Positions 24,577-34,381 of a DNA stretch of 64,000 nt are shown piece by piece; the stretch's first letter is position 1; every line of letters begins with the position of its first letter. The DNA lies in the NCBI GenBank assembly GCA_045603585.1, contig JAZUMK010000030.1:1-64000 (forward strand). Direction: 5' to 3'. The translations under genes and the position numbers were made by a program. The notes below the pieces were generated by a model, which worked only from the letters and a program-made list of their open reading frames with translations, was not told the DNA's origin and made no database searches. This DNA comes from SFEL01 sp045603585 (GTDB taxonomy: Bacteria > Bacillota > Clostridia > Christensenellales > CAG-138).

Positions 24577-26466
24577 ATGAAACGTTTTATTGCTGTGCTG
24601 ATTTGTGCGCTTATGCTTACAAGTCTGCTTCCGTCCGTTGCTTTTGCAGAGGAGGGCGGCGATCCCACTCAGCTGGAAGGGCAGCAGGAGGGCCAGAATC
24701 CTCCTGCAGTGGAGGACACGACTGAGGACAATTCCGATGAGGAGGAATCTGATGATTCTTCTGCGCCCGGGGAAAATAAGCGGCCTGATGAAAGCCTGAA
24801 GAAGGGACTCGAGCTTACCAGCAGCGATCCTGCATCGACGACAGAGACCGTTACCATTAATGCAGGAGCTACTCCTTCTGCTGCAGGTTCTGTAACAGGC
24901 AGCGGCACTTATGATAAGGGTACACAGGTGACTGTTACAGCTACTGCAAACGAAGGCTATGTTTTCGTTGCATGGAAGGAAAACGGCGGCGTTCTGACTA
25001 CTGAGGCTACCTACACCTTCACTGCTGAAAAGGACAGGGAAATTTTTGCAAAGTTTGAACCTAAGCCCCAGGCAAACTGCGTTATTTCCGCATCTGCTAC
25101 TCCCTCCGGAGCAGGCTCCGTAACCGGCGGCGGCACCTATGCCAACGGTGCAACGGTTACCCTTACTGCAACAGCAAATGCTGATTATGTGTTTGCAGCA
25201 TGGACAGAGAACGGTGCAGAAGTAAGCTCTGATGCAACCTATTCATTTACTGCACAGACCAACCGTACCCTTTTTGCAAAGTTTGAGCCAAAGCCTCAGG
25301 ATAACTGTGTCATCACTGCAACAGCAACACCCTCCGAAGCGGGTACTGTAACCGGTGGCGGAACCTACACCAACGGCAAAACCGTTACCCTTACTGCCAC
25401 AGCAAATGAATACTATGAGTTTGTTGCATGGACAGAGAACGGCGCAGAAGTAAGCACTGCGGACACCTATACTTTTACCGCAAAGACCAACCGCAGCCTT
25501 GTTGCAAGATTCAAGGCAAAGGAACAGGTTAACTGTGTTATTACTGCAACAGCAACACCCTCTGAAGCGGGTACTGTAAACGGTGCAGGTAACTATAATA
25601 ATGGTGCAGAAGTTCAACTTACCGCTACTCCAAATACCGGCTATAAGTTTGTTGCGTGGACGGAAAATGGAGCAGTAGTAAGCAACAATGCTGCTTATAC
25701 CTTTACCGCATCGACCAACCGCAGCCTTGTGGCCAAGTTCGAGGAAGAAGCTGCCCCCACCAAGGCCAAAACCACCACCAACATCACTGCTTCCTGCAGC
25801 AAGGTGACCCGCGGCTGCGCCGTTACGTTCAGTGTCACCGTAAAGGATGCAAGCGGCAAGAATGTTACCGACGGATATGTTCAGCTTTATGTAAACGGCG
25901 TGGCGGTCGGATCTGCCGTTAAGGCGGGCAAGGGCATCACATGGAAGCTCACCGCCGCCGAAAAGACCAAGTTCGTTCTGGGCGATAATGTTATCAAGGC
26001 CGTATACGGCGGCACAGATACGCTGGCACCTTCCGAGGATGCCGCTGCTGTAAAGATGGTAAAGCCCTCCAAGCATTACAAGCCCTGCTGCAATATAGAC
26101 CATCATTCCGGCAAGTGCGTTAACGTATGCCCCGGCGAAGATGTAACCTTCAAGGTAAACCTGTCCTGCGGCGAAACCTGTCAGTGGTATGTTGACAAGG
26201 GAGACGGCTGCGGCTATGTAAGGATCAAGGGCGCAATCTGCCACAGCTATACCGTTAAGGATGTTACAAGCAGGATGGATGGATACAGGTATCGCTGCGT
26301 CATCAGGAATTCCTGCGGAATAGTGGAAACTCCCACATTCACCCTCAATATCGCCTGCGGTACACTGGCTACTCCCAAGACCGGCGATATGGGACTGCTG
26401 AGCCCCGCTGCCGCCATGGGTGCAGCAGCTGTATGCATGCTGAAGCGCCGCAGGGATGAGGAATAA
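24577..26466 (+). CDS. cell-wall surface protein with tandem InlB-type B-repeats and sortase-like tail
   Basis: A 629-residue exported protein. ATG 24577 lies eight bases after GGAGG; a TTG five codons upstream overlaps the ribosome site. The order is: signal peptide to about residue 25 (VAFAEEG), acidic linker, four 76-77-residue repeats (each with ATPS-x-AG-x-V, GYVFVAW-like cores and FAKFEPKPQ ends), an Ig-like domain (about 395-500), a second Cys-containing domain (about 500-600), then TPKTGDMG, a hydrophobic helix and KRRRDEE. This end is a typical cell-wall sorting signal with a non-LPxTG motif. B-repeats occur in bacterial adhesins; the ligand is unknown. Confidence 0.85.
   Translation: MKRFIAVLICALMLTSLLPSVAFAEEGGDPTQLEGQQEGQNPPAVEDTTEDNSDEEESDDSSAPGENKRPDESLKKGLELTSSDPASTTETVTINAGATPSAAGSVTGSGTYDKGTQVTVTATANEGYVFVAWKENGGVLTTEATYTFTAEKDREIFAKFEPKPQANCVISASATPSGAGSVTGGGTYANGATVTLTATANADYVFAAWTENGAEVSSDATYSFTAQTNRTLFAKFEPKPQDNCVITATATPSEAGTVTGGGTYTNGKTVTLTATANEYYEFVAWTENGAEVSTADTYTFTAKTNRSLVARFKAKEQVNCVITATATPSEAGTVNGAGNYNNGAEVQLTATPNTGYKFVAWTENGAVVSNNAAYTFTASTNRSLVAKFEEEAAPTKAKTTTNITASCSKVTRGCAVTFSVTVKDASGKNVTDGYVQLYVNGVAVGSAVKAGKGITWKLTAAEKTKFVLGDNVIKAVYGGTDTLAPSEDAAAVKMVKPSKHYKPCCNIDHHSGKCVNVCPGEDVTFKVNLSCGETCQWYVDKGDGCGYVRIKGAICHSYTVKDVTSRMDGYRYRCVIRNSCGIVETPTFTLNIACGTLATPKTGDMGLLSPAAAMGAAAVCMLKRRRDEE
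24850..25746 (+). repeat. four tandem coding repeats of about 228 bases
   Basis: Units begin near 24850, 25081, 25309 and 25537. Units three and four start with almost the same bases (ACTGCAACAGCAACACCCTC), so the array could gain or lose copies by recombination. Confidence 0.85.
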
Positions 26467-26493
26467 ATGATTTTATAATCAGATAAGTTTCAT

Positions 26494-26526
26494 AAAAGTG
26501 CGAAGAAATAATTCTTCGCACTTTTT
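26494..26526 (+). terminator. terminator after surface protein gene
   Basis: AGTGCGAAGAA and TTCTTCGCACT pair over 11 bases around ATAA, followed by TTTT. Confidence 0.9.
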
Positions 26527-26676
26527 GTATGCTGCGAAAAATACATTCACATCAACTGAAATGTACTTATATATTTGTTTTCCCACAAAATCTGCTATAA
26601 TTAATAATATAAAGCATTAATTCGCCATGATGAGCGCATGTATCGGGCGATTTGATACAAAAGGGGTATTTGCGTA

Positions 26677-28449
26677 ATGGATATATCCAATACCATAGCA
26701 TTGCTGGGCGGCCTGGCGTTCTTTCTCTTTGGCATGAGCCTGCTCGGAGAAGGATTAAAAAGGGTTGCGGGCAAAAAGCTGGAGATGATCTTAGGAAAAC
26801 TCACATCCACCACCCTGCGCGGGGTGATGCTGGGTACTCTGGTTACTGCGTTGATACAGTCATCTTCGGCAACTACCGTAATGGTGGTAGGCTTTGTCAA
26901 TTCCGGCCTTATGAAGCTGACAAATGCCATAGGTATAATCATGGGCGCAAATATCGGTACAACTGCCACGGGCTGGATACTGGTACTGGCGGGCGTTGAG
27001 GGGAATTCCGCATTTTCCTCTGCAACCGTGTTTGCCCTTATGGCTTTTATCGGCATAATACTTTATTTCTTCTGCAAAAAGACCACCCGCAAAAACGTGG
27101 GCATGATACTGCTGGCCTTTTCCGTGCTTATGAACGGAATGCAGACCATGAGCGGCGCCATGGCTCCTCTTAAGGAGAGCGAGGCATTCCTTGGGTTTAT
27201 CTCTGCGGTATCCAATCCGTTTGTGGCCATAGGCGTGGGCATCATAGTAACTGCCATAATACAGAGCTGCTCCGCATCCATAGGTATTCTGCAGGCAATG
27301 TCCGTTACCGGCGTTATCGGCTATGAAATAGCCATACCAATGGTACTGGGCATGTGCATTGGCGCCTGTGCTCCGGTTCTGATCTCAGCAATAGGCGCAA
27401 ATGTCAGCGGCAAGCGCGCGGCAGCAATATACCTGATATTTAATATTGCCGGCTCTGTTATGCTGATGGTTCCGTTCTATATTATCAATGCAGTTGCAGG
27501 CTTTGATTTTATGGGTGCTCCTGCAACCAGCATGGGAATAGCCATTGTAAATACCATATACAAGGTAGTGGCCACCATGCTGCTCATACCCTTTGCAGGA
27601 GTGCTAGAAAAAACCGTATGCGCTATCGTAAAGGAAAAGAGCGGAGATGAAGATCTTATCCCCGAGGATGACCTTCTGGATGAGCGTTTTCTGGATTATC
27701 CCGCCCTTGCGCTGGAGCGCTGCGGACAGACCCTGCAAATGATGACGGAAACCGCCTTTAAGAACCTTCGCAAGGCCATAGAGCTGTTTGAAAACTACAC
27801 GCCGGAGGGCTTCAATAAGGTTCAGCGACGTGAGGAAAAGGTGGACAGGTATGAGGACGCATTGGGCGCATATCTTGTTCAGCTGAATTCACGTGAGCTT
27901 TCCATGGAGGAAACGCGAACTGCGGCAATATATCTCAGCAGTTTGAGCAACCTTGAGCGCATATCGGATCACGCCGTCAATCTTTCCGAGTTGGCTCAGG
28001 AGCTGGCGGATAAGGGTATATCCTTCTCTGTACAGGCCATGAAGGAATTGCGAATCTGCGCCGATGCGGTGCTGGAAATACTGGATATTACCCAGCTGGC
28101 AATACAGAATAACGACCCTGAGCAGGCCGGCATGGTAGAGCCCCTTGAAGAGGTTATAGATGCCCTCAGGGACAGGGTAAAGGAGCGGCACATCAGCAGA
28201 TTGCAGGCAGGCAAATGCACCCTTGAGCTGGGCTTCATATTCAACGACTGCATACATAACTTTGAGCGTACGGCGGATCACTGCTCCAATATTGCAGTAT
28301 CGATACTTGAGAACTTTGACGGCCAGATGCAGGCTCACAAATACCTGCGCACCTTCAAACAGGAAAACAGAGAGGAATACGGCATACGCCTTGCAGCCAA
28401 CGTGAAAAAGTACTGCGATGTACTTGAGGCGTTGGATGTGATCGAATAA
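26677..28449 (+). CDS. Na/phosphate symporter (NptA/YjbB type) with PhoU-like domain
   Basis: A 590-residue membrane protein. The N-terminal 310 residues hold two inverted Na/Pi-cotransport repeats with the QSSSATTVMVVGFV motif and its partner QSCSASIGILQAM, around glycine-rich helices. Residues about 345-585 form a helical PhoU-like regulatory domain (LERISDHAVNLSELAQ, and FERTADHCSNIA with the metal-binding pattern). It should import phosphate driven by sodium. A TATAAT at 26596-26601 is the likely -10 box; the -35 is poor. The start is ATG 26677 behind AAAAGGGG. Confidence 0.9.
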   Translation: MDISNTIALLGGLAFFLFGMSLLGEGLKRVAGKKLEMILGKLTSTTLRGVMLGTLVTALIQSSSATTVMVVGFVNSGLMKLTNAIGIIMGANIGTTATGWILVLAGVEGNSAFSSATVFALMAFIGIILYFFCKKTTRKNVGMILLAFSVLMNGMQTMSGAMAPLKESEAFLGFISAVSNPFVAIGVGIIVTAIIQSCSASIGILQAMSVTGVIGYEIAIPMVLGMCIGACAPVLISAIGANVSGKRAAAIYLIFNIAGSVMLMVPFYIINAVAGFDFMGAPATSMGIAIVNTIYKVVATMLLIPFAGVLEKTVCAIVKEKSGDEDLIPEDDLLDERFLDYPALALERCGQTLQMMTETAFKNLRKAIELFENYTPEGFNKVQRREEKVDRYEDALGAYLVQLNSRELSMEETRTAAIYLSSLSNLERISDHAVNLSELAQELADKGISFSVQAMKELRICADAVLEILDITQLAIQNNDPEQAGMVEPLEEVIDALRDRVKERHISRLQAGKCTLELGFIFNDCIHNFERTADHCSNIAVSILENFDGQMQAHKYLRTFKQENREEYGIRLAANVKKYCDVLEALDVIE

Positions 28450-28471
28450 CCTATAAAACCAACAACAAGCA

Positions 28472-28505
28472 AAGCGGCTTTTCCGTTAACGGAAAAGCCT
28501 CTTTG
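28472..28505. terminator. palindromic terminator
   Basis: GGCTTTTCCG-TTAA-CGGAAAAGCC is a perfect 24-base palindrome followed by TCTTTG, between convergent genes. Confidence 0.8.
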
Positions 28506-28552
28506 AATAGATATAATGCGAACCGCAGTTTTGGTATGGTTAAAAGTGAACT

Positions 28553-29473
28553 TTATACAGCCGCACAAACCAACTCTAAAATATGCATGCACAGGGGAAT
28601 GGTTATAAGGCAGCCAACGGTGGAGATCATGGCCATGGAAGCGCCGAGGCGGCAATCTTCTCCGATCATTTTGGGAAAAACGATGGTATTAAGTCCGCAG
28701 GGCATGGCATAGAGCAGTACGGCAACCATCAGGATTTCCTTGCTGATAAATGGGCTGAGTACGAGACACATGGCGATAGGGATAAGGAGCAGACGGAAAA
28801 GCACAACGAAGTAGGCTGTTTTGTTTTTTATAAGCTCCCTGATGTTATAGTCTGAAATAGTGATGCCGGCCAGCAGCATACTGATTGGGCCCATGCAGCT
28901 GGAACCGCTGGAGGCTATTTTTGCAGCAACGGCAGGAAGCTCCAGTTCTGTAAGACCGAATACAGCGCCTATGGCCATACCCACAAGGGAGGGGCTGATG
29001 ATTTTTCGCAAGGAAACAGAGTCTGCATTGGTGAGGGAGCGGTAACCTTCCGTGGATAAATAAATGGTCATTGGAATAGCAAATACCTGAGCATTGAGCA
29101 GCATGATATCCCCATAGACACTTTGAACCAGCGGATAGCCCACATATCCAAAGTTAGGTACAGTCAGGGTATATTTGATGACATTCTGGCGGTATTTGCC
29201 GCTGATAAACCTGGGAACCAGCAGATAGTTCAAAAGTATTAAAGCTAAAAGTATGCAGGCAGAGATAAGTATCAGCATATACCTTTCCCTGACATATTCT
29301 GCTGTAAAGTTCCTGGAAAAGCTGTTCAGCGAATTACATGGCAGAAAAACCCAAACCTCAAGAACAGAAAGAATTCTGAGATTCTGGGTGCTGAGGAGGT
29401 GACGGTTGCCCAAAAGCCATCCAATGAAGGAAAAAATCAAAAGAACCAGCACATTTTCAGCCAAAGCTTGCAT
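28553..29473 (-). CDS. AEC-family (auxin efflux carrier-like) transporter
   Basis: A 306-residue protein with about ten membrane segments arranged as two five-helix halves with a central loop. The NFGYVGYPLVQSVYG and PCGLNTIVFPKM stretches are the conserved broken-helix motifs of the AEC superfamily. Bacterial members move malate, malonate or other small anions, often as facilitators. ATG 29473 is eight bases after AGGAG; a GTG three codons upstream overlaps that site. The downstream hairpin closes it. The substrate is unknown. Confidence 0.87.
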   Translation of the reverse strand: MQALAENVLVLLIFSFIGWLLGNRHLLSTQNLRILSVLEVWVFLPCNSLNSFSRNFTAEYVRERYMLILISACILLALILLNYLLVPRFISGKYRQNVIKYTLTVPNFGYVGYPLVQSVYGDIMLLNAQVFAIPMTIYLSTEGYRSLTNADSVSLRKIISPSLVGMAIGAVFGLTELELPAVAAKIASSGSSCMGPISMLLAGITISDYNIRELIKNKTAYFVVLFRLLLIPIAMCLVLSPFISKEILMVAVLLYAMPCGLNTIVFPKMIGEDCRLGASMAMISTVGCLITIPLCMHILELVCAAV

Positions 29474-29512
29474 AAATATCACTCCTGAGATATTATACCG
29501 GATTTTTACGCT

Positions 29513-29541
29513 AAAGCACCGAAACCCAGCTCGGTGCTTTT
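29513..29541 (-). terminator. terminator after MBL hydrolase gene
   Basis: AAAGCACCGA and TCGGTGCTTT pair over ten bases around an eight-base loop. Confidence 0.75.
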
Positions 29542-29545
29542 AGTC

Positions 29546-30523
29546 TTAAGATAACGCTGTATAGGTGGGGCGCTGAGCGTCACCCACTCTTTGAATTTTG
29601 CCATTCATGTAAAGATGCTGCAAATGTGACAGCGCTTCGCCGCAGGCAAACCATTTCTGCATCAGCGGGAAGTCAGCAAAGGTGTTGCGAATGGACCATG
29701 TCATTTGTGAAGCAACCTGGAAAGCGCTCAAGGGCTTGTCTGCTTTGCTCAGTATGTCAATAACCTCGTTCAAACGCACTTCATGGTGATCCATAAGCTG
29801 CTGAATGCGCTGCTGCGGATCATCGGGCAGCTCGCGGTGTGCTGTAAAGAGGCGATTGATGGTATAGCTCTGCAGCTTTTTAAGGTTGGCAAGGTAAATG
29901 CCGAGATAGTCATTTTCCATATCCCATGCCATGATATTCGGCGTGATGCGGCCAAGAACATGGTCGCCGCAGAACAGGTTGCCGTTTTCGGGATCATAAA
30001 GACCGACCTGTCCCGGAGAGTGACCGCTCAAATCCAGCACTTCAAAATTAAAATCGCCTACGGATAATGTATCACCGGGGGCAACATATGTGAAATCTAC
30101 AATAAATTCGGGCTTATGCACATACGCAACATGGTTTTTACCCAGAAGGGATTCTTCCGGAGGGGTCCCTGCAATACGGTTGATTTCCGTAATGAAATCA
30201 AAGAACTCCGCATTTTGGAAGCGATTGATCAAGGCTCCGTCGAGCCTGCTGGTATATATATGGTTATTGGAGGTTTTCAGCTTGGCGATCAAACCGCTGT
30301 GGTCAGCGTGCAGGTGTGTGACGAATACATCGGTTTTGTCGGGATCAAAATCCAATTCACGCATGCATTTCTGCATGATGTCCCAGCTTTCCTCGGTGTT
30401 AAAGGCAGTGTCGATGATGAGGTTTCTGGAATCGCCCTTGATAAAGTAGGAATTGATCCACTTCAACGGGCTGTTGACCAGCGGGATAGGGGCGGTAAAG
30501 ACGTTTTTACATAATTCTTGCAT
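29546..30523 (-). CDS. metallo-beta-lactamase-fold hydrolase
   Basis: A 325-residue protein with the MBL metal motif THLHADHSG (about residues 69-77), a second ligand in LSGHSPGQVGLY, Asp/His in FCGDHVLG, and a late His in TAHRE. The last 80 residues form a winged-helix-like tail (HHEVRLNEVIDILSKADKPLSAFQVASQMTW broken by a loop) as in the glyoxalase II-like/LACTB2 branch. It probably hydrolyses a thioester or phosphoester in the cytoplasm. The flavodoxin-like gene lies 22 bases upstream on the same strand, so the two may form an operon. Confidence 0.87.
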   Translation of the reverse strand: MQELCKNVFTAPIPLVNSPLKWINSYFIKGDSRNLIIDTAFNTEESWDIMQKCMRELDFDPDKTDVFVTHLHADHSGLIAKLKTSNNHIYTSRLDGALINRFQNAEFFDFITEINRIAGTPPEESLLGKNHVAYVHKPEFIVDFTYVAPGDTLSVGDFNFEVLDLSGHSPGQVGLYDPENGNLFCGDHVLGRITPNIMAWDMENDYLGIYLANLKKLQSYTINRLFTAHRELPDDPQQRIQQLMDHHEVRLNEVIDILSKADKPLSAFQVASQMTWSIRNTFADFPLMQKWFACGEALSHLQHLYMNGKIQRVGDAQRPTYTALS

Positions 30524-30545
30524 GTGCGTTATTCTCCGGAAATTT

Positions 30546-31121
30546 CTAGAGTTCGCTTAGTTTTGAGGCAAATTCTCTGGCGTGCGCTTCCTTTTCGGCG
30601 TCCATAAATACGCTTTTATAGCCAAGGTCGCGCTCTGCAAGCATGCCCACATATTCAAGAGCAGAATGCTTGCAATAGCGTATTACACCGGTCTCCCATG
30701 TATCAGCACCCTTTTCAGGGCGATAGCCGCATGTGGTTATAAGGGCCACCTTCTTGCCTGCCCATATAGAGGGCCCTTTTTCATCGCCGTAGTATTTGTT
30801 CATGCCATATACCAATCTATCCAGTACAGCCTTCATGGGAGGCGTGCAGTACCAGGAGTATATGGGGGTTGCAAGTACCAGCATATCGCAGCTGAGCACG
30901 CTGTCAAATATTTCCTGCATATCATCCTTCTGGGGGCAGCCGAATATGCTCCAATCCCTTTGACAGGAGCGGCAGGCATGGCAAGGCTGCAGGTTTTTGT
31001 CGTATAGCCATATAAGCTCACAATCACAACCTTTTTTCTGCATTTCATCCATAAAGGGACGCAGAAGCTGAATGGTATTGCCTTCTTTACGAGGACTGCC
31101 CATCAAAATACATACGCGCAT
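30546..31121 (-). CDS. flavodoxin-fold NAD(P)H:FMN oxidoreductase
   Basis: A 191-residue protein. ATG 31121 follows AAAGGA; an upstream in-frame ATG lacks a ribosome site. The opening ILMGSPRKEGNT is the FMN phosphate loop of the NADPH-dependent FMN reductase family. CHACRSCQRDW is a cysteine cluster typical of the iron-sulfur flavoprotein-related subgroup, and TPIYSWYCTPPMKAVLDRL is the second flavin segment. Relatives carry electrons to quinones, azo dyes or thioredoxin-like partners. It lies directly upstream of the MBL hydrolase. Confidence 0.85.
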   Translation of the reverse strand: MRVCILMGSPRKEGNTIQLLRPFMDEMQKKGCDCELIWLYDKNLQPCHACRSCQRDWSIFGCPQKDDMQEIFDSVLSCDMLVLATPIYSWYCTPPMKAVLDRLVYGMNKYYGDEKGPSIWAGKKVALITTCGYRPEKGADTWETGVIRYCKHSALEYVGMLAERDLGYKSVFMDAEKEAHAREFASKLSEL

Positions 31122-31195
31122 AATATTTTCCTTTCTGCAAAGCTGCTTGTCAAACATGCTCTTTTATTTGAAGTAATCCATATTCCCTAATAAGG

Positions 31196-31230
31196 AATGA
31201 CCCGGATAAGATGGGGATATCCGGGTCATT
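31196..31230 (-). terminator. terminator of the butyrate/decarboxylase operon
   Basis: AATGACCCGGATA and TATCCGGGTCATT pair over 13 bases around a nine-base loop, about 45 bases after the etfA stop. Confidence 0.85.
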
Positions 31231-31273
31231 ATTTACCGACAGGAGATCGGTCTCAACGATAACTTGTGTCTGT

Positions 31274-32380
31274 CTATTTGCCGGCCTTTGCTGCCTTAAC
31301 GGCTTCGGTCAGCATGGGGGCGACCTTGAACAGGTCACCTACGATGCCGTAGGATGCAACCTCAAAGATGGGTGCATCGGCATTCTTGTTCACGGCGATG
31401 ATGCACTCGGAATCCTGCATACCTGCGCGATGCTGAATGGCGCCGGAAATGCCCAGAGCAACATAGATGCGGGGATGTACGGTCTTGCCGGTCTGACCAA
31501 CCTGGTGATCGGCGCTTATCCAGCCGGAGTCAACGCAGGCACGGGAAGAACCAACTACGCCGCCCAGAGCATCTGCCAGTTCCTGTGCAAGGGCGATGCC
31601 CTTTTCGGGATCCTTGCTGATGCCGCGGCCTACGGAAACGATAACATCGGCACCGATAAGGTCTACCAGTTTCTTGGCAACCTTCTGCACTTCGAGAACT
31701 TCAACATGAATATCGGAAGCGCTGAGCTGTACGTCCACGTTTTCGATCACGGTCTTTGCTGCGCCTGCCTCATCGTAGGGCTGGGTCTGCATAACGCCGG
31801 GGCGAACGGTGGACATCTGGGGACGGAAACGGGGGCAGATAATGGTAGCCATCAGGTGACCGCCGAATGCGGGACGGGTCATCTTCAGGTTGGTGTTCTG
31901 CTCAAATTCGGTGTTGTCCACATCAATGGTGGAGGTGGTCTTAAGGAAGTCCTTGTACTTATCCACGTCTACATCCAGATGGGTGCAGTCTGCGGTAAGG
32001 CCGGTGTGCAGCCTTGCTGCGCAGCGGGGGCCAAGGTCACGGCCCAGATTAGTTGCGCCGATGAGGAATATCTCAGGCAGTTTATCCTGAATAAGGTCGC
32101 AAATTACCTTGGTATAGCCGTCGGTGGTATAGTCCTTAAGCAGGGGGCTGTTGCAGTAGTAAACCTTATCTGCACCATAGCCGCCGAGGGACTTTATCTG
32201 AGCTTCTTCTATATCGGAGCCGAGAAGTACACCGCACAGTTCAACGCCCAGGTCATTGGCCAGCTTGCGTCCTTCGGAGAGCAGCTGGTGGCTAATGGAC
32301 ATTATAACGCCGTCGCGCTGTTCGCAGAAAACCCATACGCCCTTGAAGGCAGCGGTATCATAGGATTTGAATTCAGCCAT
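31274..32380 (-). CDS. etfA: electron transfer flavoprotein alpha subunit
   Basis: The 368-residue last gene of the operon. The C-terminal FAD-binding domain is clear: VSVGRGISKDPEKGIALAQE, GSSRACVDSGW, HQVGQTGKTVHPRIYVALG and GISGAIQHRAGMQ, ending in FEVASYGIVGDLFKVAPML. With EtfB it forms the flavoprotein that passes electrons to or from the acyl-CoA dehydrogenase encoded two genes upstream. In butyrate-forming Clostridia this EtfAB-Bcd set can bifurcate electrons between crotonyl-CoA and ferredoxin. It starts 17 bases after etfB behind GGAG. Confidence 0.95.
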   Translation of the reverse strand: MAEFKSYDTAAFKGVWVFCEQRDGVIMSISHQLLSEGRKLANDLGVELCGVLLGSDIEEAQIKSLGGYGADKVYYCNSPLLKDYTTDGYTKVICDLIQDKLPEIFLIGATNLGRDLGPRCAARLHTGLTADCTHLDVDVDKYKDFLKTTSTIDVDNTEFEQNTNLKMTRPAFGGHLMATIICPRFRPQMSTVRPGVMQTQPYDEAGAAKTVIENVDVQLSASDIHVEVLEVQKVAKKLVDLIGADVIVSVGRGISKDPEKGIALAQELADALGGVVGSSRACVDSGWISADHQVGQTGKTVHPRIYVALGISGAIQHRAGMQDSECIIAVNKNADAPIFEVASYGIVGDLFKVAPMLTEAVKAAKAGK

Positions 32381-32397
32381 TGTTCCAGTCTCCTCTC

Positions 32398-33198
32398 TTA
32401 GATAAGATGTTTGCTGTCCAGGATGCCGATCAGCTGATCCACAGTGGACTTGTCAGCGCCTTCCAGCATCATGCCGGCTCCCTTGACCGGGGGAGAAAAG
32501 GACTTATATACATTGGTGGGAGATCCCTTAAGACCGATGGTGGTGGCATCGATGAGGGGATCATCCTTCAGGGTGTTGTAATCGAATACATTCAGAGGCT
32601 TATTGTAGCATTCCATAATGCCGCGAACGGTCATATAGCGGGGCTTGTTCAGCTCCTTGACGCAGGTAATGAGGCAGGGAGTATTGGCCTTGAGCATCAT
32701 GTAGCCATCCTCGAGAAGGCGCTTTACAACAACGGACTTGCCTTCCAGCTTGATATCGGCGGCGTAGCTGATCTGGGGCAGATTCAGCTTTTCAGCGATC
32801 TGGGGACCAACCTGAGCGGTATCGCCGTCGATTGCCTGACGGCCGCAGAATACGATATCGTCGGCTTCTACGCCGATCTTGTTGATAGCGGCAGCCAGGA
32901 TCTGGGAAGTGGCATAGGTATCGGAACCGCCGAACTCACGGGCAGATACCAGAACAGCGCGGTCAGCACCCATTGCGAGCACTTCGCGGAGCATTCCTTC
33001 TGCGGGAGCGGGGCCCATGGAAACTGCTATAACTTCGCAGCCGGTTTCGTCCTTCAGCTGCAGGGCGGCTTCAACGGCAGCAAGGTCATCGTGGTTGGTT
33101 ATCGCAGCCATCTTGCTGCGGTCCATAGTGCCGTCTTCCTTAACAGCAACTACGCCGGTGGTATCCGGAACCTGCTTTACGCATACAATACACTTCAT
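32398..33198 (-). CDS. etfB: electron transfer flavoprotein beta subunit
   Basis: A 266-residue protein with the EtfB opening MKCIVCVKQVPDT and the nucleotide-binding region CGRQAIDGDTAQVGPQIAE. It partners with EtfA. It lies 20 bases downstream of the acyl-CoA dehydrogenase gene, the bcd-etfB-etfA order of clostridial butyrate operons. The start is ATG 33198 behind GGAGG. Confidence 0.95.
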   Translation of the reverse strand: MKCIVCVKQVPDTTGVVAVKEDGTMDRSKMAAITNHDDLAAVEAALQLKDETGCEVIAVSMGPAPAEGMLREVLAMGADRAVLVSAREFGGSDTYATSQILAAAINKIGVEADDIVFCGRQAIDGDTAQVGPQIAEKLNLPQISYAADIKLEGKSVVVKRLLEDGYMMLKANTPCLITCVKELNKPRYMTVRGIMECYNKPLNVFDYNTLKDDPLIDATTIGLKGSPTNVYKSFSPPVKGAGMMLEGADKSTVDQLIGILDSKHLI

Positions 33199-33218
33199 AT
33201 TTATTTATTCCTCCCCAA

Positions 33219-34361
33219 TCACTTCAAAAGCTCTTTGGCGATAACGATCTTCTGAACCTCGCTGGTGCCCTCGTAAATGGTGAGGATGCGAGCATCACGA
33301 TAGATACGCTCAATGGCGTAATCCTTCATATAACCATAACCGCCGTGGATCTGCAGCGCCTTTGCGGCAATCTCGTTTGCAACTTCAGCAGCATAGAACT
33401 TGGCCATAGAAGAGTTCATGGCGGTAGGTTCGCCTCTGTCCTTCATGGCGGCGGCCTTAAGGTTCAGCAGCTTTGCAGCTTCCAGCTTGGTGGCCATTTC
33501 GGCCAGATACCACTGGATACCCTGCTTGGTGGCGATGGGCTTGCCGAACTGGGAGCGCTGCTTTACATATTCAAGAGCAGTGTCAAAGGCAGCCTGTGCT
33601 TCGCCGCAGGCCTGTGCTGCAACGCCGATACGGCCGCTTTCAAGGCCGCTCATGGCTACGTTGAAGCCCTTGCCGACCTGACCCAGAACCTGAGACTTGT
33701 GAACTCGGCAATCCTCCAGAATCAGCTCGGAAACGGCTGCGGCGCGGATGCCCATCTTATCTTCGAGCTTACCTATAATGAAGCCGGGAGTGTCGCGATC
33801 CACGATGAAAGCGGTCATGCCGCCGTGGCTTCTCTTTTTCTTATCGGTAACTGCGAAAACCAGAGCGTATGCGCCCTCATTGGGACCCAGGTTGCTTATG
33901 AAGCACTTGGAACCGTTAAGTACCCAATAATCGCCATCCTGAACAGCAGTGGTCTGAAGGCTGCCTGCGTCAGAACCTGCACCGGGTTCGGTAAGACCGA
34001 ATGCACCCAGCTTGCCTTCGACGCAGGACATGCGCAGATACTTCTGCTTCTGCTCTTCGTTGGCATTCTTTACCAGTATGCCGTTTACCAGAAGCTGAAC
34101 TACGAACATCTCGGAAGTGCTGGAGCAGGCACGGGCAATTTCCATGGAAACCAGGGCCTTTTCAACTTCGCCCAGACCGGATCCGCCGTACTCTACGGGA
34201 ACATTTACACCCAGAAGGCCCAGCTTTGCCAGCTTGGTAACTGCTTCGGCGGGGAATCTACTGGTGCGATCCCATTCATCCGCATAAGGAGCGATCTCGT
34301 TATCGCAGAATTCACGGGTCATTTTTACGAGCATTTTTTGCTCTTTTGTCAGTTCGAACAA
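33219..34361 (-). CDS. bcd: acyl-CoA dehydrogenase (butyryl-CoA dehydrogenase type), TTG start
   Basis: A 380-residue flavoprotein of standard family length. FGLTEPGAGSDAGSLQT and the later RSQFGKPIATKQGIQWYLA are acyl-CoA dehydrogenase signatures. The C-terminal RILTIYEGTSEVQ holds the catalytic Glu of the short-chain enzymes. In this context it should reduce crotonyl-CoA to butyryl-CoA together with EtfAB. A branched-chain enoyl-CoA is an alternative substrate. The start appears to be TTG 34361, seven bases after AGGAGG; no in-frame ATG is placed better. Confidence 0.92.
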   Translation of the reverse strand: MFELTKEQKMLVKMTREFCDNEIAPYADEWDRTSRFPAEAVTKLAKLGLLGVNVPVEYGGSGLGEVEKALVSMEIARACSSTSEMFVVQLLVNGILVKNANEEQKQKYLRMSCVEGKLGAFGLTEPGAGSDAGSLQTTAVQDGDYWVLNGSKCFISNLGPNEGAYALVFAVTDKKKRSHGGMTAFIVDRDTPGFIIGKLEDKMGIRAAAVSELILEDCRVHKSQVLGQVGKGFNVAMSGLESGRIGVAAQACGEAQAAFDTALEYVKQRSQFGKPIATKQGIQWYLAEMATKLEAAKLLNLKAAAMKDRGEPTAMNSSMAKFYAAEVANEIAAKALQIHGGYGYMKDYAIERIYRDARILTIYEGTSEVQKIVIAKELLK

Positions 34362-34381
34362 TGTAATCCCTCCTAAAATAA

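Noticed and set aside
24850..25746. Non-coding tandem repeats or CRISPR array
   Set aside because: The 228-base units are in frame, code for recognisable B-repeats and have no short palindromic repeat-spacer pattern.
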